Notes under the pieces: generated by a model
Database searches by the model: none
Seen by the model: only the letters and a program-made list of their open reading frames with translations
What the model was told of the DNA's origin: nothing
Shown here: positions 33,296 to 41,584 of the stretch, piece after piece
Layout: each line of letters starts with the position of its first letter
Numbering within the stretch: the first letter of the stretch is position 1
Source: Thioalkalivibrio sp. ALJ24
GTDB lineage: Bacteria > Pseudomonadota > Gammaproteobacteria > Ectothiorhodospirales > Ectothiorhodospiraceae
DNA length: 64,000 bases
Direction of reading: 5' to 3'
Assembly (NCBI RefSeq): GCF_000377785.1
Contig: NZ_KB898728.1
Span: 217,400-281,399, forward strand
Made by a program: the position numbers and the translations under genes

Positions 33296-34579
33296 TTACC
33301 GGGATTCGTCGTCGGGGTCCGGGAAATCGAAAGTCCAGTCGTCGTCCTCGCTGTCGCCCGTGCTCTGCGGTTCCGGTTCCGGTTCCGGCTCCGGCTCCGG
33401 CTCTGGCTCCGGCTCTGGCTCCGGCTCTGGCTCCGGCTCCGGCTCTGGCTCCGGCTCTGGCTCTGGCTCCGGCTCTGGCTCTGGCTCTGGCTCTGGCTCC
33501 GGTTCTGGCTCCGGCTCCGGTTCTGGCTCCGGCTCCGATTCTGGCTCCGGCTCCGGCTCTGGCTCTGGCTCGGGTTCCGGACCGAAACTGGGGTCCTGTC
33601 GACGGTCGAGCTCGTCGGCGGCGTTTGCCGTGCCAGCGGCACCTGCCACGACGCCGGCCCCGGCGGCCGCGGGACCGGTGGTGCCGTCATCATGAGCCTC
33701 TTCGGCGTTCGCCCGCCCGCGCCCCTTGCCCTTTCTCTGGCCCTTGCCACCGGCCTTGCCGCCCTGAGCGGTACCGCTGCCACCACCACGCCGACCCAGC
33801 AGGATACCGGCGACCAGGAACAGGCCCAGCCCCAGCGCCATCGCCCCGAGGGCGACCATCACCGCCGGGCGGGTCAGCTGCTCGGTGATCGGGACCTCGT
33901 CGGGAGCCGGCCGGCTTTCCACTTCGACCAGGCGATCCTCGACCTCGACCAGCTGTTCGCGCAGCTGATCGCGTTCGGTGCGCAGGCTGTCGAGGCGGTC
34001 TTCCATCTGCTGGCGCAGTTCTTCCACCGCGGCATCGGTCGCCGCCTCCAGGCGCTCGGACTCCACCAGGAAGCGCAGCTCCTCGACGATCTCCCGCAGC
34101 TCCTCGATCTCGGCATCGCGCGAGGCCAGGCGTTCCTCGATCGCAGCGCGCGACATCCCTTCCGGATCCTCGGGCAGCGCCTCGAAGCGGTCGGCCGCCC
34201 GCACCGCACCGGGATCCCAGTTCTCGATATGACGCAGGACCTCGGCGCGGGCGCTGTCCGGGTCGCGGCCCTCGAACGCGGAGGCCGGCGGCATGCGCAG
34301 CACGGTGCCGGCCTTCAGCGTGTTGACGTTGTCGCCGGCGAAGGCCTCCGGATTGGTTTCGAGAAAGACCAGCATGGCCTCGTTGACCGACACGCCTTCG
34401 GGGAGGTCGAAGGTCTGCACCACGCTGTACAGGGTGTCGCCGCGCTGGACCTCGTGGGTCGGGCGTTCGGCGTCATCCGCAAGCCCGGGCACGGCGGCGG
34501 ACACGCCCAGCGCGCCCGCCAGCAGCAGTCCGGCCCGCCGGCCCGCGCGCTCCTGCTTGCCCCGCTGTTTCGTTCCCAT
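33296..34579 (-). CDS. FimV-like LysM protein with long Pro-Glu repeat
   Basis: A 427-residue protein. It has an N-terminal signal or anchor (residues 15-34) and a LysM/FimV N-terminal motif ([32 protein letters not shown] with AGTVLRMP). A long coiled coil spans about 130-235, followed by one membrane helix (about 245-270) and a Gly/Lys/Arg basic linker. About 36 Pro-Glu dipeptides then form a stiff acidic rod, and the tail is acidic-aromatic ([15 protein letters not shown]). FimV proteins organise polar type IV pili and chemosensory clusters. This one lacks the usual large TPR C-terminal region, so it is a shorter variant. Confidence 0.8.
   Translation of the reverse strand: MGTKQRGKQERAGRRAGLLLAGALGVSAAVPGLADDAERPTHEVQRGDTLYSVVQTFDLPEGVSVNEAMLVFLETNPEAFAGDNVNTLKAGTVLRMPPASAFEGRDPDSARAEVLRHIENWDPGAVRAADRFEALPEDPEGMSRAAIEERLASRDAEIEELREIVEELRFLVESERLEAATDAAVEELRQQMEDRLDSLRTERDQLREQLVEVEDRLVEVESRPAPDEVPITEQLTRPAVMVALGAMALGLGLFLVAGILLGRRGGGSGTAQGGKAGGKGQRKGKGRGRANAEEAHDDGTTGPAAAGAGVVAGAAGTANAADELDRRQDPSFGPEPEPEPEPEPEPESEPEPEPEPEPEPEPEPEPEPEPEPEPEPEPEPEPEPEPEPEPEPEPEPEPEPEPEPQSTGDSEDDDWTFDFPDPDDESR
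33369..33580. repeat. Hexanucleotide microsatellite encoding Pro-Glu rod
   Basis: About 35 tandem 6-bp units of the form CTCCGG, CTCTGG or TTCCGG (plus strand) encode the Pro-Glu dipeptides of the FimV-like protein, with a single Ser interruption. Units vary only at a synonymous position, so the rod length can change by slippage without a frameshift. Confidence 0.95.
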
Positions 34580-34759
34580 GTCCTCTCCCGAAATGCCGGG
34601 CCGTTTCCGCCGGCCCCGTGAACAGTAACGGCCCGGGTCGGCAACCCTGAAGGGTAAGCCGTGTCACGCCGGGACCGGGGCCACCAGGGTCCGATGCAAG
34701 AAAACCGCGTTTGGAGCACAATCAGAGGGCCGCTTCACAAGAACACAATGGAGGATGAC

Positions 34760-35413
34760 ATGCGGAAACGTTTCACCCCCGGACTGGCCCTGGCCGGTCT
34801 GTTTACGCTGGGGCTGGCCGGCCCCGCCTCGGCCCTGGAGGTCGGCATCACCTCGGATCTGGACAAGCTGGAGGTGCCGCATGGTGACGAGACCGTCACC
34901 ATCAAGCGCAACCAGGACACCGAGAACTGGCTGGACAACGAGTTCGCGATGACCTCGCGCCCCTGCCCGCCATTCTGCGTGCAGCCGATGGAACTGGGCC
35001 GCGGGGTCGAGACCCTGGGCGAGATCGAATTCCTGGACTACCTCGCCCAGCTCGGCGAGCGTGACGACCTGATGATCATCGATTCCCGCGAGCCCCACGA
35101 CTACGCCGCCGGCACCATCCCCGGCGCCATCAACATCCCCTGGCAGGAGTTGCACATGGACGGCGACGCGGACCCGGCGGACGTGCGTGACCGGCTCGTG
35201 GACGAGTTCAACGTGATGGATCAGTGGGACCTGCTGGACTTCTCCGACGCCAAGACCCTCGTGCTGTTCTGCAACGGCCCGTGGTGCGGCCAGTCGCCCA
35301 CCAACATCCGCACGCTGACCAACCTCGGCTACCCGGGCCACAAGATCAAGTGGTACCGCGGCGGCATGCAGATGTGGCACAACCTCGGCCTGACAGTCGT
35401 CGAAGGCCAGTAA
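34760..35413 (+). CDS. Periplasmic rhodanese-like sulfurtransferase
   Basis: A 217-residue exported protein with a signal peptide (ending PASALEVG). A single rhodanese domain has the structural block LMIIDSREPHDYAAGTIPGAINIPW and the active-site loop LVLFCNGPWCGQSPTNI, in which the first Cys is the catalytic persulfide carrier and a second Cys lies four residues later. An N-terminal extension contains RPCPPFCVQPME with two more Cys. GGAGGATGAC precedes the ATG. The next gene carries a DsrE-like domain, which strengthens a link with periplasmic sulfur transfer. Confidence 0.92.
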   Translation: MRKRFTPGLALAGLFTLGLAGPASALEVGITSDLDKLEVPHGDETVTIKRNQDTENWLDNEFAMTSRPCPPFCVQPMELGRGVETLGEIEFLDYLAQLGERDDLMIIDSREPHDYAAGTIPGAINIPWQELHMDGDADPADVRDRLVDEFNVMDQWDLLDFSDAKTLVLFCNGPWCGQSPTNIRTLTNLGYPGHKIKWYRGGMQMWHNLGLTVVEGQ

Positions 35414-35458
35414 ACGTCCCGTCCGGACACCGCCTCGTCACGTCCGGAGGAGGCAACC

Positions 35459-36910
35459 ATGCAACGCCGTCTCCGGCGGAGCCTGCTCATTCTCATCGCC
35501 CTGCCCCTGTTCGCTCTGGGGGTCTGGGCGCTCTGGGGCGAATTTCAGCCCGAGCGCGAGCGCGAGCTTCGCGTGCAGGCGCACGACCGTCTGGAGGAAT
35601 GGTTCCCCGAGGCGATGGAGCTGCCGGACGAGCTGCGGGGCTTCTTCCCGCGCTCGCAGCGCTACCCGGAGGGAGCCCCGCCGGATGCCATCCTGCTGCA
35701 CGGACTGGACGAGCCCGGCAACATCTGGGACGAACTGGTGGTGGCACTGGACGGGGCGGCCTTCAACCCCTGGGAGTTCCGCTACCCCAACGATCAGGCG
35801 ATCGATCGCAGCACCGACCTGCTGGCGGAATACTGGGAAACCCTCGAGTTCGACCGCCCGGTGGTGCTGGTCGGGCACAGCATGGGCGGGCTGGTGATCC
35901 GCGACTTCGTCACCCGCTGGCGGCACCCGGCGGAGGGCGAACCCCGGGTCGAGGGGCCGCCGGTGGCCGGCGTGATCCTGATCGCCACGCCCAACCACGG
36001 CTCGGAATGGGCGCGTCTGCGCATGTGGCTGGAGCTGCGCGAATGGTTCGCCGACATCCGCGAGGAACGCTTCTCGGTGTTCGCCGGCCTGCGCGACGGG
36101 ACCGGCGCGGCCAAGATCGACCTGCGGCCCGACAGTCGGTTCCTGGCCGACCTGAACGAGCGCCCCTGGCCCGACGACCTCCCCGTACGCCTGATCGGCG
36201 GGGTGCTGGCCGAGCCCCCACCGGAGATGGAGGAGGGCCTGATCGAGCTGGGCCGGCAGGTCGACGCCCCGGAGGTACCCCGGCGCATCGCCCGCTGGCT
36301 GGAAGAGACCGGCGAGGGCCTGGGCGACGGTGTGGTGCCGGTGGAATCCCTGCGTCTGGAAGGCCAGCCGGACCCGCTGATCCTCGAGGGCTCCCACCGC
36401 GGCCTGCTGGTGCCCACGCCGGTGACCGACGAGCCCCCGGCGATCGAACCGGTGCTGGAGATCCTCGATGACTGGCGCGGCGCACCCGACAATGCCCGCG
36501 CGCTGGCGGGACTGGACCGGGCGCGGCTGGTGTGGGACATCACCAACGAACGCCCCGAGCACCTGATCGCGCGCATCAGCATCATCGAGAAGACCCTGGA
36601 ATCGCTGGACGCGCAGGGGGTGAAGCCGGACATGATCGTGAGCTTTCGCGATGCGGCCACCGCGCTGCTGGTAACGGGCGACGACCACCTCCCGCTGGAG
36701 GACGCCACCGCCGCCGGCCACGTGCGCGACCGCCTCGAGCGCCTGGCCGCGCAGAGCGGCGTGCGCGTGAAGGCGGATGCCGCCAGCCTGCGCGACCGGG
36801 ACCTGGACCCCGAGGATCTGCCGGACTTCATCCGGCCGGTCAATCGGGCGCCGATCGCGATGCTGCGCTGGCGTACCGAGGGCTACACCGTCCTCGACGC
36901 GACCTACTGA
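35459..36910 (+). CDS. Alpha/beta hydrolase fused to a C-terminal DsrE-like domain
   Basis: A 483-residue protein with an N-terminal membrane anchor (residues 8-27). The hydrolase domain (about 65-335) has the oxyanion HG of AILLHGLDEPGNIW, the nucleophile elbow VLVGHSMGGLV, TPNHGS, and a late His (LEGSHRGLL). Residues about 350-480 (RLVWDITNERPEHLIARISIIEKTL, IVSFRDAATALLV, MLRWRTEGYTVLDATY) resemble the DsrE/DsrF-like sulfur-relay fold, but no obvious conserved Cys is present. GGAGGAGG precedes the start. It follows the periplasmic rhodanese by 45 bp, so an operon is likely. The fusion is unusual. Confidence 0.75.
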   Translation: MQRRLRRSLLILIALPLFALGVWALWGEFQPERERELRVQAHDRLEEWFPEAMELPDELRGFFPRSQRYPEGAPPDAILLHGLDEPGNIWDELVVALDGAAFNPWEFRYPNDQAIDRSTDLLAEYWETLEFDRPVVLVGHSMGGLVIRDFVTRWRHPAEGEPRVEGPPVAGVILIATPNHGSEWARLRMWLELREWFADIREERFSVFAGLRDGTGAAKIDLRPDSRFLADLNERPWPDDLPVRLIGGVLAEPPPEMEEGLIELGRQVDAPEVPRRIARWLEETGEGLGDGVVPVESLRLEGQPDPLILEGSHRGLLVPTPVTDEPPAIEPVLEILDDWRGAPDNARALAGLDRARLVWDITNERPEHLIARISIIEKTLESLDAQGVKPDMIVSFRDAATALLVTGDDHLPLEDATAAGHVRDRLERLAAQSGVRVKADAASLRDRDLDPEDLPDFIRPVNRAPIAMLRWRTEGYTVLDATY

Positions 36911-36920
36911 GAGATCACAC

Positions 36921-39086
36921 CTAGGCCGGCAGATCGGCCTGGTTGTGGCGCAGCAGGGAACGCCAGTAGCGGTTGGCGTCGGACAGGATGTGGGTGGCCG
37001 CGCCCACCAGCTCGCGCAGTTCCTCGGTGCGCATCCAGCGCGTCTGCTCCACCTCGTAGTCCGCCTGAACCTGCTTGTGCAGGGCGAAGGACTCCTCCAG
37101 CACGCTCAGCTGGCGCCACACCTGCCCCGACATCGCCGAGATCCGCACCACCTCGTTCTGCGCGAGGATGCCGTGGATGGCCGCGCCCCAGGCGGGGAAG
37201 AACGCGGTGAAGAACAGGCTCCACGGAAGGTGGAAAAAGAAGTGCAGCGTGACCACCAGGAAGGTCGAGAAGAACAGGATGAACGCCAGGCGGTGCAGGT
37301 ACTTGTGGTTCATCTCGAGGTTGTGGGCCGACCGGCGATAGTAGTCGCGGTGTTCGCCCAGCACGTCCTGGATGTATTCCAGCGCCGCCTCGTTGTGCTC
37401 GCTCATCCGGTACGGCACGTGGCCGCGGCGGTCCTGCGGCATGCCTTCGGCCACCAGCAGGCGCTGCAGCACCCACAGCTCGGCGCTCTCCAGTTCCGAA
37501 TGAAGCTCCATCGGGCGCCCTTCGGGGCGGCGGTTCTCCGGGCGCCAGTACGGCGCGGAGAAGGTCTCCGGGATGACCAGCAACGGATACCCCAGGCGCA
37601 GGTAACGCAGCTGCTCGGCGAGGAAACGAAAGCGGATCCAGCGTCCGTGATGATCGCGGTAGCGCGCCTTGAGTACCCGGCGGACGATGAAATGCAGCAG
37701 CACGAATTCCACCGCAATCCAGAAATACGGCACCTCGCCGGGCGCCGCCGGCCACACCTGCAGGGCCCCGGCGACTGCGGCGAACACGGCCAGGGCCGCC
37801 GCGTAGTAGATCATCCAGGTGTCGTCCTTGCGGCGCGCGTCGAAGATGCTCGCCTGCTCGTCCGACCAGTTGAAAAAGTGCTCGAACGCCGGCTCGCGGA
37901 TCGGGTGTCCGGCCTCGCGTTCCGGGCGCGGCCGCACCGCGTTGTAGCGGCTGCCGCGCGCCGGCGGCGGGCGCAGGGCGCGCAGGGCGCCGGGCACGTC
38001 CAGCATGGCCAGCGCCGAGAACATCGCATGGATGCGGTTGAGCAGCCAGTGCCGACGCATCTCGGGGCGCACATCGGTACACAGGAGCTCCACCACCCGG
38101 GAGGGCTGACTGCGCGCCGGGGGCTCCAGCATCGCCTGCAGCCACATCCAGCTGCCACGGATCCAGTTCCACAGGCCCGGCGGGCGTCGTCGCCGGCGGG
38201 TGAGCCGCAGCACTCCCAGCAGCCACAACGCCCACCAGACCATGTAGTGAGCCACGCCCACCTGATCGTCGATCCGCCGGATCAGGCGGTTTTCGGTACT
38301 GTCTTCGTCCAGCGCGGGGGTGAACGGGCACAGGATGCGCTCCATCCACTGGTCGATCCGCCGCGAATCCAGCTCCAGCGGATCGAACAGCGACAGCAGC
38401 GCCGCCGGCGTCACCTCCATCACCTCGAGCCGGCCCAGCGCGGCATCGGTGACCCGCGCCGCGGTCAGCATCAACAGCTGCGGGGTATCCCGCTCCGGAT
38501 GCAGGTAAAGCAGGATCACGCCCTGGCGGCGCCTCACCGCGTCGCGGATCATGTGCCCGACGCCGCTGGCTACCTCGTGCGGTTCGTGGCCATCCCATAC
38601 CGCCACCAGCATGTCGGAGAACGTCAGCGCCAGGTCGTCCCGCAGGTGATAGACCGATTCGCGCATGGTCTCCTCCCCGATCGCCGGCTGCGCCCCCAGG
38701 ACCACGCCCCGCCGCGGCTTCACGCCCGGCTCCCCGGCCATCTCCTCGTCGGTGGAGATCAGGTGCAGATCGCAGTCCAGCCTTCCCGCGACTCGGCGCG
38801 CCATCTCGTCGGTACCCGAGGCGCGACCGGTCAGCAGGCGCATCACCGGAGGAACGTCGGCATACACCGCGTCGGTACCCGCGAAATGCTCGGAGGCGGC
38901 CCCGTACAGCCGCCGCAGCACCTGTTCCAGGGTTGCCTGCAGACTGGCACGCCGGGCCGCGACATCCCCGTGCGAGAACCAGGTGCGCTCCAGCCGCCCG
39001 CCCCGGTGTCCTCCGACCAGCACGGAGAACGCCGGCGTCAGTCGGACCTTGTACGGATCCTCCCCGCCCCCTGTTTCCGCTGCCAA
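36921..39086 (-). CDS. SLOG-domain protein with SLATT-like membrane region
   Basis: A 721-residue protein. The N-terminal 210 residues look like a SLOG (LOG/DprA-like Rossmann) ligand sensor: FSVLVGGHRGG, then MRLLTGRASGTDEMARRVAGRLDCDLHLIS and FSDMLVAVWDGHEPHEVASGVG. The rest is mostly helical, with two pairs of membrane helices (about 440-490 and 600-650), each followed by Arg/Trp/Glu-rich helices (WIRFRFLAEQLRYLRLGYP), as in SLATT/DUF4231 pore-like effectors. The start is TTG at 39086 with GGAGG seven bases upstream. This architecture has been proposed for nucleotide-activated antiphage effectors. The link here is inferred. Confidence 0.65.
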   Translation of the reverse strand: MAAETGGGEDPYKVRLTPAFSVLVGGHRGGRLERTWFSHGDVAARRASLQATLEQVLRRLYGAASEHFAGTDAVYADVPPVMRLLTGRASGTDEMARRVAGRLDCDLHLISTDEEMAGEPGVKPRRGVVLGAQPAIGEETMRESVYHLRDDLALTFSDMLVAVWDGHEPHEVASGVGHMIRDAVRRRQGVILLYLHPERDTPQLLMLTAARVTDAALGRLEVMEVTPAALLSLFDPLELDSRRIDQWMERILCPFTPALDEDSTENRLIRRIDDQVGVAHYMVWWALWLLGVLRLTRRRRRPPGLWNWIRGSWMWLQAMLEPPARSQPSRVVELLCTDVRPEMRRHWLLNRIHAMFSALAMLDVPGALRALRPPPARGSRYNAVRPRPEREAGHPIREPAFEHFFNWSDEQASIFDARRKDDTWMIYYAAALAVFAAVAGALQVWPAAPGEVPYFWIAVEFVLLHFIVRRVLKARYRDHHGRWIRFRFLAEQLRYLRLGYPLLVIPETFSAPYWRPENRRPEGRPMELHSELESAELWVLQRLLVAEGMPQDRRGHVPYRMSEHNEAALEYIQDVLGEHRDYYRRSAHNLEMNHKYLHRLAFILFFSTFLVVTLHFFFHLPWSLFFTAFFPAWGAAIHGILAQNEVVRISAMSGQVWRQLSVLEESFALHKQVQADYEVEQTRWMRTEELRELVGAATHILSDANRYWRSLLRHNQADLPA

Positions 39087-39215
39087 TGCATATCCTCCGG
39101 GACGAAAACTATGAAACCATAGCACCGTAGCCCGCGGCCGACTGCCCTTGCCCACGGGAATCTGCTATATGGCTGGAAGGACGCGCAGGCCGCCCCAACC
39201 CTTCAGGGAGTACAC

Positions 39216-39635
39216 ATGTTTGAAAGGATCATGATCCCGGTGGATCTGGAACACGCCGACAAGCTGCAGAACAGCCTCGAGATCGCTGCCAGCATGGCCC
39301 GGGAATACGACGCCACGGTGTATTACGTCACCGTATCAGGGAGTCTGGCCAATCGCGCCGCCCGCACCCCCGAGGAAATGGAGAAGCACCTGGCGCAATT
39401 CGCCCGCGAACAGGGCGAGAAACACGGCATTCGTACCGATTCGAAGCTGATGCACAGCAACGATGTGGCAGTGGAACTCGACGACAAGCTCATCCAGGCG
39501 CAGAAGGAACTGGATGCCAATCTGGTGGTGATGGCCTCGCATATCCCGGGTGTAGCCGACCGCCTCCATCTGATCAGCTCCAATGCCGGCGAACTCGCCC
39601 GGCGCCTGCCGGTCTCGGTCTTCGTACTGCGCTGA
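39216..39635 (+). CDS. Universal stress protein (UspA family)
   Basis: A 139-residue single Usp domain: MFERIMIPVDLEHADKLQNSL at the N-terminus and LVVMASHIPGVADRLHLISSNAGELARRLPVSVFVLR at the end. The canonical ATP loop G-x2-G-x9-G-S/T is altered (SHIPGVADRLHLISSNAG), so it may be a non-ATP-binding member. The stop overlaps the start of the DUF3634-like gene (TGATG), so the two are co-translated. Confidence 0.92.
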   Translation: MFERIMIPVDLEHADKLQNSLEIAASMAREYDATVYYVTVSGSLANRAARTPEEMEKHLAQFAREQGEKHGIRTDSKLMHSNDVAVELDDKLIQAQKELDANLVVMASHIPGVADRLHLISSNAGELARRLPVSVFVLR

Positions 39636-39973
39636 TGATGTTCGTCACCTTCCTGCTGATGATCGCGTTTCTGATCATCGCCGCCATCCTGCTGGTGTGG
39701 CAGGTAAGCATCCTGTTCAGCGTGGTGATCGAGAATGACGGCAGCCTGCGGGTGACCCGCGGCGATCCTTCGCGCAACTTCCTGCACGCGGTGCGCGATG
39801 TGGTCAGCCGCCATGGGCTGCGCGCAGGCCGGGTGACGGCCGTGCGTGGCCGTGACGGAGTACGGGTGCGCTGCTCGCGCGATATCCCGGAAGAGGCTCG
39901 CACGCATCTGCAGGCCGCGGCCGAACGGGTCAAGGTGGGCCGGCGGCGGCGCGGGCGCAAGAAACGCCGCTGA
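39635..39973 (+). CDS. DUF3634-like small membrane protein, second copy
   Basis: A 112-residue protein with one N-terminal helix (FVTFLLMIAFLIIAAILLVW) and a basic domain: FSVVIENDGSLRVTRGDPSRNFLHAVRDVV, then AGRVTAVRGRDGVRVRCSRDIPEEAR. It ends in a strongly basic tail (GRRRRGRKKRR). It is paralogous to the gene at 15953-16285. It is translationally coupled to a universal stress gene, which hints at stress expression. The function is unknown. Confidence 0.72.
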   Translation: MMFVTFLLMIAFLIIAAILLVWQVSILFSVVIENDGSLRVTRGDPSRNFLHAVRDVVSRHGLRAGRVTAVRGRDGVRVRCSRDIPEEARTHLQAAAERVKVGRRRRGRKKRR

Positions 39974-40003
39974 GCCGGCCCGGTTCAGTCCGCCCCCAGC
40001 AGG

Positions 40004-40507
40004 TCAGAGCAGGTCATCCTGCAGAACGTCGATGGCCTCCATCGCGCACTCGTGGTCGACCTCCCCGCTGGGTGCGCCGGACACTCCGATGCCGCCGATG
40101 ATCCGGCCGTCATCGGTGATCTGCACGCCCCCGCCGAGGATGGTCACGTTCGGCAGATGCTGGACGCCGTAGCTGATCTCGCCGGGGTCGGTCGAATCGC
40201 GCAGCTCCAGAGTATCCGTGCGGAAACTGACGGCGGTCCAGGCCTTGCTCTGCGCGGTATCAACGGTGTGCGGCCCGGCAAAGCGGTCGCGCTTGAGGGC
40301 CTGGGTGGTACCGAAGCGATCCACCACCGCCGCGGTCACCTGGGCGTTGCGGTCACGGCAGGCATCCACCGCGACCTCGACCGCCTTGGTTGCCAGTTCG
40401 GGTGTCAGGCTCGGGATATTGAAGGTCGCCGAATCCGCGTGGACCGGCCCCGCGGCCAGCGCCATCAGGGCGCCGGCCCCAAATGCAAAACGAATCGAAT
40501 GGAACAT
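40004..40507 (-). CDS. Exported GlcG/HbpS-like protein
   Basis: A 167-residue precursor with a signal peptide (ending GPVHADS). The body has the GlcG/HbpS fold signature: ELATKAVEVAVDACRDRNAQVTAAVVDRFG near the N-terminus and ILGGGVQITDDGRIIGGIGVSGAPSGEVDHECAMEAI near the C-terminus. Exported members of this fold have been linked to haem binding and to redox sensing. GGGAGG precedes the ATG. It is monocistronic. Confidence 0.88.
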   Translation of the reverse strand: MFHSIRFAFGAGALMALAAGPVHADSATFNIPSLTPELATKAVEVAVDACRDRNAQVTAAVVDRFGTTQALKRDRFAGPHTVDTAQSKAWTAVSFRTDTLELRDSTDPGEISYGVQHLPNVTILGGGVQITDDGRIIGGIGVSGAPSGEVDHECAMEAIDVLQDDLL

Positions 40508-40587
40508 GATCAACCTCCCGGGTTGTGCTGGCTCCATTGACTCTTTTAGAACTTATCGGGGAATTTGGCAACTGTGCCCGACTCGGC

Positions 40588-41076
40588 TCAGGCCACGCGG
40601 CCCACCGGCCCCGTCACCGCCGCCTCAACCGCCTGCGTGAGTTCACCGGCCACGTTGCGCGCCGCCTGAATGAAGGTATCCACCTGCCGGGCGTGTTCGC
40701 GCAGCCTGTCCGCCAGATCCGGATCCTCGCTGACCTCTTCCACGACCACACCATCCGGGCGTTCCTCCACGCGCACCACGATGTGCTCGCGCTGCTCGAA
40801 AAGGGTGCAATACAGCGGATCGCGATCGCGCAGGTGGGCACTCTCGCGCAGCCGACGATGCAGCTCCGGCACATGCACTCGCAGCAGGGCCGCCAGTTCC
40901 GGGTCCCTTGTGGTGGTCACCGTACGGCTGCCGCCTTCAATGAACTCCAGCTCCCTGCGGATCGCGTCGTGGGATGCGAGCAGGCGCTGAACCACCGCCT
41001 GTTCGCGCTCTTGCTGCTTCCGGGCTTCGGCGTCCAGATCATCGCCGCAATCGATCATTCTCAGGTGCATCGTCAT
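40588..41076 (-). CDS. Conserved hypothetical helical protein
   Basis: A 162-residue soluble protein rich in Arg and Glu with no signal peptide. It has a heptad-like N-terminal helix (DAEARKQQEREQAVVQRLLASHDAI). A repeated-looking pattern follows in which TTTRDPELAALLRVHVPELHRRL and EEVSEDPDLADRLREHARQVDTFI share a D-P-x-h-A-x2-h-R-x-H core. This suggests an internal duplication with His at matching positions, perhaps a metal or cofactor site. No family name is recognised. Confidence 0.6.
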   Translation of the reverse strand: MTMHLRMIDCGDDLDAEARKQQEREQAVVQRLLASHDAIRRELEFIEGGSRTVTTTRDPELAALLRVHVPELHRRLRESAHLRDRDPLYCTLFEQREHIVVRVEERPDGVVVEEVSEDPDLADRLREHARQVDTFIQAARNVAGELTQAVEAAVTGPVGRVA

Positions 41077-41302
41077 GCTCTGTTGGCCTCTCGCTGATGG
41101 TCCTGCCCCATCGATGCAATCCGTCTGCCAACTCCTGTTTCCCGCCATGACGCGACCCGGTGTCGATACCACCAGCCAGGTAACGCTGGAAACTGCGAAT
41201 ATTGGCACCCGCTAATGTATAGAAATGCCAGAACTGTCACCCGATGGATCGCAAGTCACTGTCAGAAGGGGAAAATCTGTAGCGAAAATTTTCGAATATG
41301 GA

Positions 41303-41330
41303 TTGATTCTAATTTGCGCCCGTGTATAAT
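41303..41330 (+). promoter_or_regulatory. Strong sigma-70 promoter for a candidate small RNA
   Basis: TTGATT (41303-41308), a 16-nt spacer, and TATAAT (41325-41330) preceded by TG (extended -10). This is the closest match to the sigma-70 consensus noticed in the window, and no protein gene follows on this strand for about 700 bp. Confidence 0.65.
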
Positions 41331-41336
41331 TCCCAT

Positions 41337-41465
41337 TGTCGAGTCGACGGCAGCTCAGCGTCGGTTCGCCATGCAGGGGCCTCCTGGCCCCTTCTCTCCT
41401 CCATCTCTTCTGGATTTTGCCGTCGGCTCTCGGTGCCCCCCGCACCGACCCGGCGGTCCTTTTTC
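41337..41465 (+). ncRNA. Candidate small RNA, about 130 nt
   Basis: It lies between the promoter above and a CTTTTT tract at 41459-41464. The predicted transcript can form AGGGGCC-TCCT-GGCCCCT (41375-41392), with a CCUCC-type sequence in and around the loop, and TCGGTGC-N5-GCACCGA (41430-41448). GACC-CGGC-GGTC then sits directly before the T run. A pyrimidine-rich linker (CTCTCCTCCATCTC) is probably single-stranded. An anti-Shine-Dalgarno type of target pairing is possible. No known RNA family was recognised. Confidence 0.5.
41447..41464 (+). terminator. Terminator of the candidate small RNA
   Basis: GACC-CGGC-GGTC followed by CTTTTT. The stem is short, but a 7-bp stem immediately upstream may stack on it. 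It reads on the + strand and converges with the rhodanese gene. Confidence 0.45.
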
Positions 41466-41584
41466 GATCCATCCGGTCGGAGAGGCTCAGCAAGACCTTC
41501 TGGCAAACCAGCAATGGAGATGAGCAAAGGTCGTGCCACGCACGGATCCTTGGGGTCTGTGACTTCACTGCATGCCGTAAGCCG

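Noticed and set aside
33369..33580. CRISPR array
   Set aside because: The repeats are contiguous 6-bp units within a coding gene, with no spacers and no cas genes. No CRISPR-like array was seen elsewhere.
33223..33888. Ser-Gly or Ala-Pro repeat proteins on the + strand over 33369-33580
   Set aside because: These are mirror readings of the hexanucleotide repeat that encodes the Pro-Glu rod on the minus strand. No start signal supports them.
31070..34621. An 1183-codon + strand frame opposite the molybdopterin and FimV-like genes
   Set aside because: It has no family similarity and a composition typical of antisense translation. The opposite-strand genes have clear motifs and ribosome sites.
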